A stretch of 13,713 nucleotides of DNA from Deltaproteobacteria bacterium (GCA_020342025.1 CP070840.1:3658439-3672151); one strand, 5' to 3'; positions 6,332-13,633 are shown, numbered from the stretch's first letter. Numbers and translations: made by a program. Notes: a model not told the origin generated them from the sequence alone.

Positions 6332-8305
6332 ATGATCGTCATCGGGGTGGATACGGGCGGAACCTTTACGGACTTCGTGTTCAAAGATGGGGATGGGTGG
6401 GGTGTTTATAAATGCCTATCCACGCCTCATAATCCTGCTGAAGCGGTGCTAAACGGCCTCCAACATATTGCTGAAGCAAAGGCAAAGCGCATCGTCCACG
6501 GCTCCACCGTCGCTACGAATGCCATTCTCGAAAGAAAGGGCGTGAAAACCGCCCTTATCACCAATAAAGGGTTTGAAGATATCATTGAGATCGGAAGGCA
6601 GAACAGGAGCAGGCTTTACGACCTCGCCTATAGAAAAGAACCCCACATCGTGCCCAAAGAGCTCAGATTTGGCGTAAAGGAGAGGGCTCTCTGCACGGGG
6701 GAGATCCTTGAGGACCTCGATATGGAGGGAGCCAGAGATATCCTCCAAAAAATTAGAGAGGCTAAAACAAAATCGGTAGCCGTCTGCCTGCTGTATTCCT
6801 ACCTCGCTCCCGGCCACGAGAAAAAGATAGGTGAACTTGTTGAAAGGCTAGACATTCCTGTCTCCCTTTCCCATGACATTCTTTCTGAATTCAGGGAGTT
6901 TGAACGGACCTCCACCACGATCATCAATGCCTATGTTTCACCAAAGATGAAGGGGTATGTCTCTTATCTCATGGACGCCCTGGGTGAAGAGGATAGCTTG
7001 CGTGTCATGCAGTCCAATGGCGGCAGCATCTCGGCAGGTACCGCCATGAATGAGTCCGTGAGGACCATTCTCTCTGGCCCCGCAGGGGGTGCGGTGGGCG
7101 CCCATGAGATCGGCAAGATGGCGGGGTTGGACAAAATCATCTCCTTTGATATGGGGGGAACCTCTACAGATGTTTCCCTCATGGACCAACAGCTCTCCCT
7201 CACACTGGAATCCGAGATATCGGGATATCCGGTCAAGGTCCCCATGATAGACATCCACACGGTGGGGGCCGGAGGAGGTTCTGTGGCCTATGTGGACTTG
7301 GGTGGCTCTCTAAAAGTGGGGCCTGAGAGTGCTGGGGCGGATCCAGGTCCCATATGCTACGGTAAAGGCGACAGAATCACGGTCACTGATGCGCATCTCT
7401 ACTTGGGAAGGCTGATTCCAGAGCACTTCCTGGGGGGAAGCATGAGACTTCAAACGGATAAGCTTGAGCCCTATTTCAATCGAATGGCCAAGGATCTAGG
7501 CCTTTCAACGGTTGAAGTGGCAGAAGGAATCCTATCCGTGGCCAATACGGCCATGGAAAAGGCCATAAGGGTGATCTCCGTGGAGAGGGGATTTGATCCC
7601 AGGGAGTTTACCCTTTTCACCTTTGGCGGTGCCGGGGGCATGCATGCCCCCTATCTTGCAAAGCTGCTCAGCATTCCTAAGGTCTTGGTCCCCAATAGCC
7701 CAGGCATCCTTTCAGCCATTGGCATGCTCATGGCCGACATCATTAAAGACTATTCTTTGACGGTGATGCTCAACCAGTTTAATACGGATGCAAAAAAACT
7801 CTCAAAATTGTTTCACAGCCTCGAAGGCAAAGGGACAGAGGATTTGATCTCAGAGGGTATTGAAGAGAGAAACGTCATTTTGGAGCGTTATCTCGACATG
7901 CGCTATGAGGGGCAGTCCTATGAGATTATTGTGCCTTTCAATGATCACTTCCTCGAAGATTTTCACGGACTGCACGAAAAAAAGTATGGTTACAGAAATC
8001 AGGACAAGACGGTGGAGATTGTCAATCTGAGGCTTCGTGCACGGGGTGTCCCAGACAAGCCCACATTTGAAAAATCTCGCCTATCCTCAGAAAAACTGGA
8101 TAATGAGGCGTTCCTGGGTGAAAAAGAGGTGATCTTTGACTATAAACCGGCCAGGACGCAGATCATTAATAGAGAAAGATTGGTGAGTGGGAACCGAATA
8201 AGCGGCCCTGCTGTGTTGGTGGAGTATTCTTCTACCATTGTGGTGCCTCCATTTGCAGAGGCCTCGGTGGACGAGTACGGCAATCTGATCATGGAGATAA
8301 ATTAA
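6332..8305 (+). CDS. hyuA: Hydantoinase/oxoprolinase subunit A (ATP-binding, HyuA family)
   Basis: A 657-aa HyuA-type subunit, which binds and hydrolyses ATP to drive ring opening of cyclic amides such as N-methylhydantoin, hydantoin or 5-oxoproline; the acetone carboxylase beta subunit is a relative. Domains: hydantoinase/oxoprolinase N-terminal region starting MIVIGVDTGGTFTDFVF (actin-like phosphate loop GVDTGGTFTD, residues 5-14), FERTSTTIINAYVSPKM, VMQSNGG, GPAGGAVGAHE at 249-259, second phosphate loop FDMGGTSTDVSL at 272-283, ESAGADPGPICYGKG, FGGAGGMHA at 431-439, then the C-terminal domain. Length is normal and no key motif is lost. The ATG at 6332 has GGAG just upstream; an in-frame TTG at 6299 would add 11 unlikely residues. 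It is partner of hyuB downstream, now separated from it by an inserted element. Exact substrate undetermined. Confidence 0.94.
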   Translation: MIVIGVDTGGTFTDFVFKDGDGWGVYKCLSTPHNPAEAVLNGLQHIAEAKAKRIVHGSTVATNAILERKGVKTALITNKGFEDIIEIGRQNRSRLYDLAYRKEPHIVPKELRFGVKERALCTGEILEDLDMEGARDILQKIREAKTKSVAVCLLYSYLAPGHEKKIGELVERLDIPVSLSHDILSEFREFERTSTTIINAYVSPKMKGYVSYLMDALGEEDSLRVMQSNGGSISAGTAMNESVRTILSGPAGGAVGAHEIGKMAGLDKIISFDMGGTSTDVSLMDQQLSLTLESEISGYPVKVPMIDIHTVGAGGGSVAYVDLGGSLKVGPESAGADPGPICYGKGDRITVTDAHLYLGRLIPEHFLGGSMRLQTDKLEPYFNRMAKDLGLSTVEVAEGILSVANTAMEKAIRVISVERGFDPREFTLFTFGGAGGMHAPYLAKLLSIPKVLVPNSPGILSAIGMLMADIIKDYSLTVMLNQFNTDAKKLSKLFHSLEGKGTEDLISEGIEERNVILERYLDMRYEGQSYEIIVPFNDHFLEDFHGLHEKKYGYRNQDKTVEIVNLRLRARGVPDKPTFEKSRLSSEKLDNEAFLGEKEVIFDYKPARTQIINRERLVSGNRISGPAVLVEYSSTIVVPPFAEASVDEYGNLIMEIN

Positions 8306-8349
8306 CTCACCACAGAGACACTGAAAACACAGAGGGTCTAGGTTTTTTA

Positions 8350-8373
8350 CCCAATCGGGAGATACCGATTGGG
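8350..8373. repeat. Hairpin 1 of the inserted element, loop GAGATA
   Basis: A perfect 9-bp stem CCCAATCGG/CCGATTGGG with six-base loop GAGATA at 8359-8364, preceded by a T6 run at 8343-8348. In the minus direction the hairpin is therefore followed by an A-run, and in the plus direction by CAAAAGG; neither is a clean terminator in the operon direction. Confidence 0.7.
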
Positions 8374-8556
8374 CAAAAGGACCTTAGCGTCTGCGGCGCC
8401 TTGACGGCACAATTTCGTGCGATACTCCGCGACTGCAGCGGGCAAAAATATTTTTCTCTGAGCAAAGAGAGGCACACTTCACCAGCGTATGAAAGTCACA
8501 ATGGCTCTCGAGAATGTCAACAACGAAAACTCGTCCGCGTTCAACGGACTGAGTTG

Positions 8557-8590
8557 TTTTGATTTGCCGGTATCTCCCGGCAAATCAAAA
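8557..8590. repeat. Hairpin 2 of the inserted element, loop TATCTC
   Basis: A perfect 14-bp stem (8557-8570 with 8577-8590; arm TTTTGATTTGCCGG) around six-base loop TATCTC at 8571-8576. The loop is the exact reverse complement of the loop of hairpin 1. The T4 start and A4 end make the structure terminator-like on either strand only weakly. Confidence 0.75.
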
Positions 8591-8700
8591 ATCTTCTCTG
8601 TGTCCTCTGCCTGCCCCGCCATAGCTTCTTGACTCGCCAAAGCCTTTGGCGACGGCGGTTAGCGACGGCGGGTGTCTCTGTGGTGAAACAGGAGCTGGCT

Positions 8701-10275
8701 GTGAAGGTAAATCCTATCCTGCTAGAGGTTTTTAAAAACAGATTCTCTTCCATCTCTGAAGAGATGGGGGTGACCCTGACCAGGACCTCTTTCTCTCCCA
8801 ATATCAAGGAGAGAAGAGATTGTTCTTGTGCCATTTTCAACAAAGATGGAGACATGGTGGCGCAGGCAGCACACATCCCAGCGCACCTGGGTTCTATGCC
8901 CCTCTCCGTGAAGTCTGCTATAGAGAGTGTCCCATTCAATGAGGGTGATATGGTCATCCTCAACGACCCGTTCAAAGGGGGGACCCATCTCCCGGATATC
9001 ACCATTGTGGCTCCAGTGTTTTCAGGCGATAAAGACCCCTTCTTCTATGTGGCGAATCGTGCGCACCACGCCGATGTGGGCGGCATGACATCCGGATCCA
9101 TGCCTCTGGCCTCTTCCATCTTTCAGGAGGGGATCATTATCCCGCCCATCAAGATTTACGAGGCCGGTCAGATAGACAAAAAGATCATGCAGTTTTTCCT
9201 CAACAATGTGCGCACACCCATTGAAAGAGAGGGGGACTTTGCTGCTCAGATCATGGCCAATCTAACGGGTGTCAGGAGGATCAAAGAACTCATTGAGAAA
9301 TATGGCCTGGACATGGTCGATTTCTATGCCAGAAGTCTTCTGGATTACGCGGAAAGGATCACCAGAAAAACCATCGAGACAATTCCTGCCGGCACTTATA
9401 CGTTTGAGGACTTTATGGATGATGATGGTTTGAGCGATGATCCCGTCAAGATAAAAGTACTCGTCCAGGTCAAAGGAGATGAGGTGACTCTGGATTTTTC
9501 CGAGTCCCATGCCCAGGTGAAAGGCAGTATCAACGCGGTGTATGCGATCACCCTATCATGCATCCTGTTTGTCATCAGATCCCTGGTAGAGGAAGAAATT
9601 CCAACAAACGCCGGCTGCCTCAGACCCATAACTGTCCTCACTAAAAAAGGGACCGTGGTGGACGCCAATTTCCCTGCTGCCGTTGCAGGAGGGAACGTGG
9701 AGACCTCGCAAAGGATTGTGGATGTGGTTTTGGGAGCCCTCTCTCAGCCGTTACCCCATAAAATCCCGGCGGCCAGTCAGGGCACTATGAACAACATCAC
9801 CATCGGCGGCATCGATGAAAGGAACGGGCGATCGTTTGCGTATTATGAGACTTTGGGGGGAGGAATGGGCGCTTCAACAAAAGGGCCTGGAGAGAGTGCT
9901 GTCCACTCCCATATGACAAATACACTGAATACACCCATTGAAGCCCTCGAATACAGTTATCCCTTCTTGGTGACAGAGTACTCTGTCAGGCGTGGATCGG
10001 GTGGTGAGGGGCGCTTTCAGGGAGGTGACGGGATTATAAGAGAGATCGAACTCCTCTCCGATGCAGAGGTCACTGTGCTCTCCGAAAGAAGGAAGATACC
10101 ACCCTACGGACAGGCTGGAGGAAAGCCTGGGAAGGCCGGAAGGAATATTGTCATAAAGGGAGGAGTGCATTCCGAAAGGCCTAGCAAGTTTAATGAACAG
10201 TTGAGAAAAGGAGATACGCTGAGGATTGAGACGCCGGGTGGCGGGGCGTATGGGCTAAAGCGAGAGGTGCCTTAG
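8701..10275 (+). CDS. hyuB: Hydantoinase/oxoprolinase subunit B (HyuB family)
   Basis: A 524-aa HyuB-type subunit, the partner of HyuA that carries out the hydrolytic half of cyclic-amide cleavage. Family landmarks: NPILLEVFKNRFSSISEEMG at the N-terminus, TRTSFSPNIKERRDCSCAIF, NDPFKGGTHLPDI at residues 88-100, NRAHHADVGG at 119-128 (the His/Asp-rich likely metal site), TLGGGMGAS, VHSHMTNTLNTPIEALE, SVRRGSGGEGRFQGGDG and the C-terminal RIETPGGGAYG. Length is normal and the frame unbroken. GTG at 8701 was chosen because CAGGAG lies 6 nt upstream and the residues after it match the usual family start. The frame stays open back to a TTG at 8629, but that extension is translated repeat DNA. It ends 20 nt from the convergent gene on the other strand. 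Confidence 0.94.
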   Translation: MKVNPILLEVFKNRFSSISEEMGVTLTRTSFSPNIKERRDCSCAIFNKDGDMVAQAAHIPAHLGSMPLSVKSAIESVPFNEGDMVILNDPFKGGTHLPDITIVAPVFSGDKDPFFYVANRAHHADVGGMTSGSMPLASSIFQEGIIIPPIKIYEAGQIDKKIMQFFLNNVRTPIEREGDFAAQIMANLTGVRRIKELIEKYGLDMVDFYARSLLDYAERITRKTIETIPAGTYTFEDFMDDDGLSDDPVKIKVLVQVKGDEVTLDFSESHAQVKGSINAVYAITLSCILFVIRSLVEEEIPTNAGCLRPITVLTKKGTVVDANFPAAVAGGNVETSQRIVDVVLGALSQPLPHKIPAASQGTMNNITIGGIDERNGRSFAYYETLGGGMGASTKGPGESAVHSHMTNTLNTPIEALEYSYPFLVTEYSVRRGSGGEGRFQGGDGIIREIELLSDAEVTVLSERRKIPPYGQAGGKPGKAGRNIVIKGGVHSERPSKFNEQLRKGDTLRIETPGGGAYGLKREVP

Positions 10276-10295
10276 AAGTGTGGGTGGCCGTGTTT

Positions 10296-10790
10296 TTATT
10301 GAGCTTTGTAGCCGAGGACCTCATCTATGGACCAATCGAAAGACCCAACGCCCTCAGCTTCACTCACCGTCACCGCAAAATTAGAGGCGGCCAATGAATT
10401 TAAGCGAACCGTTTCTCTGAATTTTCTATCCCATCTAACACCTCCCGATTTTTCTTTCGCTACAACGCGAAAGGTTACAGAAGTGATCGTCCAATTACTG
10501 CCATTGTAAATCTCACCGTTGAACAGTCCGGGACCCAAAGATGCTTTTGCGATGAGTAAGGACTTTTCTGCAGACGGTAAGGGCTGGGATTCCCTTTGCT
10601 TCTCTACTAATCCCTCTGGCACCCATTGCCCAAGCATATAATATTCCGTATAGCCCGTAAGACGATTGATTCTAACCAGCGTTGAAAGCCCTTGAAAATC
10701 TATTTTGTCATAACGATAAAGCGTGGGCCAGAAGAGCACCCCAGCTAATAACAATGTTACACAAACTATAAGCAAATTTCTCGTCTTCAT
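10296..10790 (-). CDS. Membrane-anchored protein of unknown function
   Basis: A 164-aa protein starting MKTRNLLIVCVTLLLAGVLF, an N-terminal hydrophobic segment (residues 5-22) that is either a membrane anchor or an uncleaved signal. Then comes YRYDKIDFQGLSTLVRINRL with TGYTEYYMLGQWVP, a short pattern of the type xPVRINRLTG-E seen in many small bacterial membrane proteins. After a linker (about residues 60-80), the C-terminal half has NGEIYNGSNWTITSVTFRVV, which resembles a small beta-sandwich. No family is named with confidence. AGGGG sits 5 nt before the ATG. It starts 51 nt after the TPR gene on the same strand, so the two are probably one operon. It converges with hyuB across only 20 nt. 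Confidence 0.75.
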   Translation of the reverse strand: MKTRNLLIVCVTLLLAGVLFWPTLYRYDKIDFQGLSTLVRINRLTGYTEYYMLGQWVPEGLVEKQRESQPLPSAEKSLLIAKASLGPGLFNGEIYNGSNWTITSVTFRVVAKEKSGGVRWDRKFRETVRLNSLAASNFAVTVSEAEGVGSFDWSIDEVLGYKAQ

Positions 10791-10841
10791 GATTGCCCCT
10801 GTCTATCCGGAATCTAACGTGAGGCTCCATGGCACATGCTT

Positions 10842-12161
10842 TTACTCGCAATTCCCCATTCTTTTTGCAATCGTATAATGATAGCACTCCCCTAATTCAC
10901 AGGCCCGTTGCCAATCAGAACAAGCCCTGTTTTTATCTCCCAATCGTTCCATATAGACAAGCCCCCGGTCAATATAAGCCGTGGCAAGCCTTGGGTTGGC
11001 CTCTATGGCCCAATTGTAATCAGTGATAGCCCGGTCATACTGGCCTTTGGATGCATAGGCCGTCCCTCGATTGCTGTAAGCCTCCGCATCTCTTGGATTT
11101 ATCTCTATGGCCGTCGTGAAATCAGAGATCGCAAGGTCGAACCGCCCGCTAAAGTAGTGGGCACGTCCCCGATTATAGTACGCCACCCCATACATGGGTC
11201 TTATTTCTATGGCCTTGGTATAGTCAGCGATCGCCTGTTTATAATAGGCTCTGATGTAATAGGCGCGTCCTCGATTATAGTATGCCTCCGCATACGTGGG
11301 TCTTATTTTTATGGCCTTGCTATAATCAAGAATAGCATTGTCCATCTGGCCTATTTCCTGATAAGCAACCCCTCGATTGTTATAGGCCTCCACATACTGC
11401 GGGGCTTTCTCTATGGCCGTGCTGTAATCAGAGATAGCCTTCACATTCAAGCCTTTGAAGTGATAGGCAATCCCCCGATTATAGTACGCCTCCACATCCT
11501 TTGGGTCTATGTCTATGGCCCGATTGTAATCAGAGATAGCCTGGTCATATTGGCCATTCTTAGCACAGGCTTTCCCCCGATTGTTGTAAATCTCAGCATC
11601 CCTTGGATTTATCTCTATGGCCTTTGTAAAATCAGAGATCGCAAGGTCGTTTAACCCTCTGAGATGGTAGGCAATCCCCCGATTGTAATAGGCTTCCGCT
11701 TCCTTTGGATTCACCTCAATGGCTTTCGTAAAATCTGAGATCGCGCAATTATACTCGCCCTTTTGAGCATAGGCCTTGCCTCGACTCATGTACGGCATAG
11801 CATGGTTCGGTTCTATTTCTATCGCCTTGTTATACGCCACAATCGCCTCAGCCCATTGCCCTTTGAGGGCGTAGGTTGCTCCCTCAAAAAAAGGCACAGC
11901 GGTCTTGGTTTGTATCTTTTGCGCATTTATATCTGCAATCAGCATCAAAAATTTATTTGCCAACTCATGGTTCGGCTCAACCTTCAAGGTCTTTTCGAAT
12001 TTCTCCTTCGCCCTTTCAAATTCACCCTGAGCAGCATACTCCATACCCTTGCTAAAGCTCTGTTCAGCCGTCCTTTGACAGAAGGTGAGGCCCACCGTCA
12101 AAAACGATGCCATAAGCATCCATACCATTATTCTTCTCAGCACTTTCAGAGGCGGGCACAT
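10842..12161 (-). CDS. Exported tetratricopeptide-repeat (TPR) protein
   Basis: A protein of about 439 aa made almost wholly of TPR units, a protein-protein interaction scaffold. After an N-terminal basic and hydrophobic segment (LRRIMVWMLMASFLTVGLTF, then C) it has 11 recognisable 34-residue repeats, most ending with AIEINPR or close variants and containing the consensus AYYNRGxAYxxxGxxDxAISDYTKAI. The last repeat diverges and ends in a Cys-containing tail (GECYHYTIAKRMGNCE). The Cys after LTF could be a lipidation site but the lipobox is imperfect; a cleaved signal or membrane anchor is equally possible, so the protein faces the periplasm or is anchored there. The start is uncertain: ATG at 12161 is taken, but TTG at 12191 and ATG at 12128 are alternatives and none has an ideal ribosome binding site. 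Likely co-transcribed with the membrane protein gene downstream. Confidence 0.85.
   Translation of the reverse strand: MCPPLKVLRRIMVWMLMASFLTVGLTFCQRTAEQSFSKGMEYAAQGEFERAKEKFEKTLKVEPNHELANKFLMLIADINAQKIQTKTAVPFFEGATYALKGQWAEAIVAYNKAIEIEPNHAMPYMSRGKAYAQKGEYNCAISDFTKAIEVNPKEAEAYYNRGIAYHLRGLNDLAISDFTKAIEINPRDAEIYNNRGKACAKNGQYDQAISDYNRAIDIDPKDVEAYYNRGIAYHFKGLNVKAISDYSTAIEKAPQYVEAYNNRGVAYQEIGQMDNAILDYSKAIKIRPTYAEAYYNRGRAYYIRAYYKQAIADYTKAIEIRPMYGVAYYNRGRAHYFSGRFDLAISDFTTAIEINPRDAEAYSNRGTAYASKGQYDRAITDYNWAIEANPRLATAYIDRGLVYMERLGDKNRACSDWQRACELGECYHYTIAKRMGNCE
10920..11850 (-). repeat. 102-bp-period tandem coding repeat (TPR units)
   Basis: The DNA encoding the TPR array is a diverged tandem repeat with a 102-bp period (34 codons). 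Phrases such as CTATGGCC, CGATTATAGTA and TCAGAGATCGC recur once per unit. Neighbouring units are similar enough at DNA level to allow unequal recombination, so the repeat number may vary among strains. Confidence 0.75.
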
Positions 12162-12359
12162 GTTGAAAACTTTCTCCACGGAAGAGCGCAAAAAACGGTG
12201 TTTAAACGATCGAGTAAAAACCTTAACTTATGGAAAGACAAAAGATCTCCAGAGTCAAGACAAATCAGGTTTGAGAATTTCTTATCCTACTTCAATGGTG
12301 GCGTTCTGCCTACCCCATTTTAGGACATATGATTTGAGCATCGGGGGCTGACCTTGCCA

Positions 12360-12388
12360 TTGACACACAATTGCAACCTCCCTATACT
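12360..12388 (+). promoter_or_regulatory. Consensus-quality sigma70 promoter of livH2
   Basis: A perfect TTGACA (12360-12365), an exactly 17-nt spacer and TATACT (12383-12388, 5/6 to -10). Transcription would start near 12395, leaving a leader of about 75 nt before the GTG at 12470. This is the best promoter match in the window. The rest of the 308-nt divergent gap (12162-12469) shows no other gene. Confidence 0.7.
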
Positions 12389-12428
12389 CCAGTCTTTAAA
12401 AAGCGAGTCTTATCAGTTAAAAGACTGG
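12389..12428 (+). promoter_or_regulatory. Inverted repeat at the predicted livH2 transcription start
   Basis: A perfect 9-bp inverted repeat CCAGTCTTT (12389-12397) and AAAGACTGG (12420-12428) with a 22-nt spacer begins immediately after the -10 box. As DNA it could be an operator blocking the start site; as RNA most of the left arm may be transcribed and form a leader hairpin. An inner copy of the GAGTCTTATC type (12405-12414) partly repeats the arm. Confidence 0.45.
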
Positions 12429-12469
12429 AAAATTCCTATGACTAAATTGGACTGAGGAAGAAACCCAAC

Positions 12470-13336
12470 GTGGCTGTTTTTCTGCAATTCATCATCGGAG
12501 GCCTGTTTCTCGGTGGCATATACGCGCTTATCGCCCTCGGTATTGTCATCATTTACAAGTCCACCAAGGTATTTAACTTCGCGCAGGGATGGATGGTTAC
12601 GCTTGGGGCCTTTATGCTGGTCACCCTTATTGGTAAGTTTGGCATATTGATGGGGTTGATCGTTAGTCTGGCCTTTGGAGTGCTTCTTGGGCTTATTATT
12701 GAAAGGCTGCTCATGCGCCCATTGATTGGGCAACCTCTCTTTACTCCTTTGTTGCTAACCATCATGTTAGCCTTTGTTATCGAAGGGGTAAATATGTTAG
12801 CGTGGGGACCTTTCGGTTATGACATGCCTGTGAATTTACCCGGTGAATCCATCAAGGCAGGTGAAGTGGTGATAAGCCATGCATTTCTATGGGGCATCGG
12901 GGTCGCCCTTATGGCCTTTGCTGCATTTAGCTATTTCTACTGGCGGACTCCCTTGGGCAGGGCGATGAGGGCGACGGCTGAGGACCATCGGGTTGCCCAG
13001 AGCCTCGGGCTACCCGTAAAGGGCGTCTTCAGCCTGAGCTGGGTACTCGCCGGAGTGTTGAGCATTATAGCTGGCCTCTTCTTGGGCATGGCCAGCGGTG
13101 TTCATTATTTGATGTATACGGGTTTGCTTGGGGCCATAGTTGCAGTGTTTATTGGAGGTCTGGATTCCATTGCAGGAGCCATCGTCGGTGGCATGGTATT
13201 GGGCGTCATAAAATCATTGGTTTTAGGTTACCTCAGCCCTGATCTGGCCCGTGCTGTCATATTTATTATCTTGCTTCTCATCCTGGTTATTAAGCCCTAT
13301 GGTCTCTTTGGCTTGGTACGGATAGAAAGGTTGTAG
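12470..13336 (+). CDS. livH: Second LivH-type branched-chain amino acid ABC transporter permease
   Basis: An integral membrane permease of the HAAT ABC family, 288 aa, clearly a paralogue of the permease at 359-1273 but divergent and shorter. Landmarks: FIIGGLFLGGIYALIALGIV, then KSTKVFNFAQGWMVTLGAFM (the LivH NFAQG loop), about eight hydrophobic segments, ALGA-like GAIVAVFIGGLDSIAGAIVG and the C-terminal KPYGLFG. GTG start at 12470 follows GAGGAAG at about 9 nt; an upstream ATG at 12438 reads into a stop after five codons. A matching LivM would normally follow directly, but the next 377 nt hold a repeat element, so any partner lies beyond the window. No binding-protein gene is adjacent. Confidence 0.9.
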   Translation: MAVFLQFIIGGLFLGGIYALIALGIVIIYKSTKVFNFAQGWMVTLGAFMLVTLIGKFGILMGLIVSLAFGVLLGLIIERLLMRPLIGQPLFTPLLLTIMLAFVIEGVNMLAWGPFGYDMPVNLPGESIKAGEVVISHAFLWGIGVALMAFAAFSYFYWRTPLGRAMRATAEDHRVAQSLGLPVKGVFSLSWVLAGVLSIIAGLFLGMASGVHYLMYTGLLGAIVAVFIGGLDSIAGAIVGGMVLGVIKSLVLGYLSPDLARAVIFIILLLILVIKPYGLFGLVRIERL

Positions 13337-13523
13337 AGAAAAAATCGAATGGCTATAGCACAACTACGAGACTGTCGAAAACCCGGCTTCTGAGAAGCTG
13401 ATGGAAAATGTCCAGATGCAAGGCTTCCGAAACTGGGGACCCGCCCGCAGGGTGGGGAGTCCAAGCGAAGCGCAGACAAATCCCGAGGAATGAGGCGTAC
13501 ATAGAAGTACGCCGCAGTGACTT

Positions 13524-13573
13524 GCCCTGTTAAATCGGCTTCGCCGTCTCGCGTAGCGAGAATTTAACAGGGC
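13524..13573. repeat. Three-way-junction inverted repeat
   Basis: A perfect 12-bp outer stem GCCCTGTTAAAT (13524-13535) with ATTTAACAGGGC (13562-13573) encloses two tight hairpins: CGGC-TTC-GCCG (13536-13546) and CTCGC-GTA-GCGAG (13548-13560). As RNA or extruded single-stranded DNA this folds to a compact Y shape. Confidence 0.7.
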
Positions 13574-13592
13574 GGGGGATAAGGGTAACGCA

Positions 13593-13633
13593 GCCCTTCG
13601 GCTTTGCTCAGGGCCATGAGCTTGTCGAATGGC
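13593..13633. repeat. Tandem REP-like hairpins
   Basis: Two adjoining stem-loops share bases at their junction: GCCCT (13593-13597) with AGGGC (13610-13614), and GCCAT (13613-13617) with ATGGC (13629-13633). The second read on the minus strand is GCCATTCGACAAGCTCATGGC minus its ends (ATTCGACAAGCTCAT), a motif type common in dispersed bacterial REP-like sequences. Confidence 0.5.

Larger units (their letters stand above)
8307..8686. mobile_element. 380-bp non-coding inverted-repeat element (MITE-like) between hyuA and hyuB
   Basis: Bounded by perfect 15-bp terminal inverted repeats (TCACCACAGAGACAC at 8307-8321 and GTGTCTCTGTGGTGA at 8672-8686) and flanked by a 3-bp direct repeat AAC (8304-8306 and 8687-8689), a candidate target duplication. 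A second inner repeat pairs ACACAGAG (8327-8334) with CTCTGTGT (8596-8603). No convincing gene lies inside; it holds several hairpins, and near the right end a CGCCAAAG-C-CTTTGGCG palindrome and two copies of CGACGGCGG. The ACCACAGAGACAC terminus resembles intergenic repeats I have seen widely in environmental bacterial genomes. With no transposase it would be a non-autonomous element mobilised in trans, which is inference. Removing the element plus one AAC would leave hyuA and hyuB 12 nt apart. Confidence 0.7.

Noticed and set aside
8401..8426. A sigma70 promoter inside the inserted element (TTGACG ... GATACT)
   Set aside because: The only reasonable -10 is 14 nt from the -35; at 17 nt spacing the hexamer is ACTCCG.
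8307..8686. CRISPR array or tRNA gene in the hairpin-rich gap
   Set aside because: There are no regularly spaced identical direct repeats and no cloverleaf with tRNA-conserved bases.
8629..8700. N-terminal extension of HyuB from TTG 8629
   Set aside because: The extra 24 residues are translated from the inserted repeat; GTG 8701 has a proper ribosome binding site and the family-like start.
10908..11654. A 248-codon plus-strand frame opposite the TPR gene
   Set aside because: Its length comes from the 102-bp periodicity of the TPR coding repeat; the translation is itself a repetitive mirror of TPR codons with no independent features.
12438..12455. A leader peptide gene upstream of livH2 (ATG at 12438)
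   Set aside because: It has five codons, no ribosome binding site and no run of regulatory codons.
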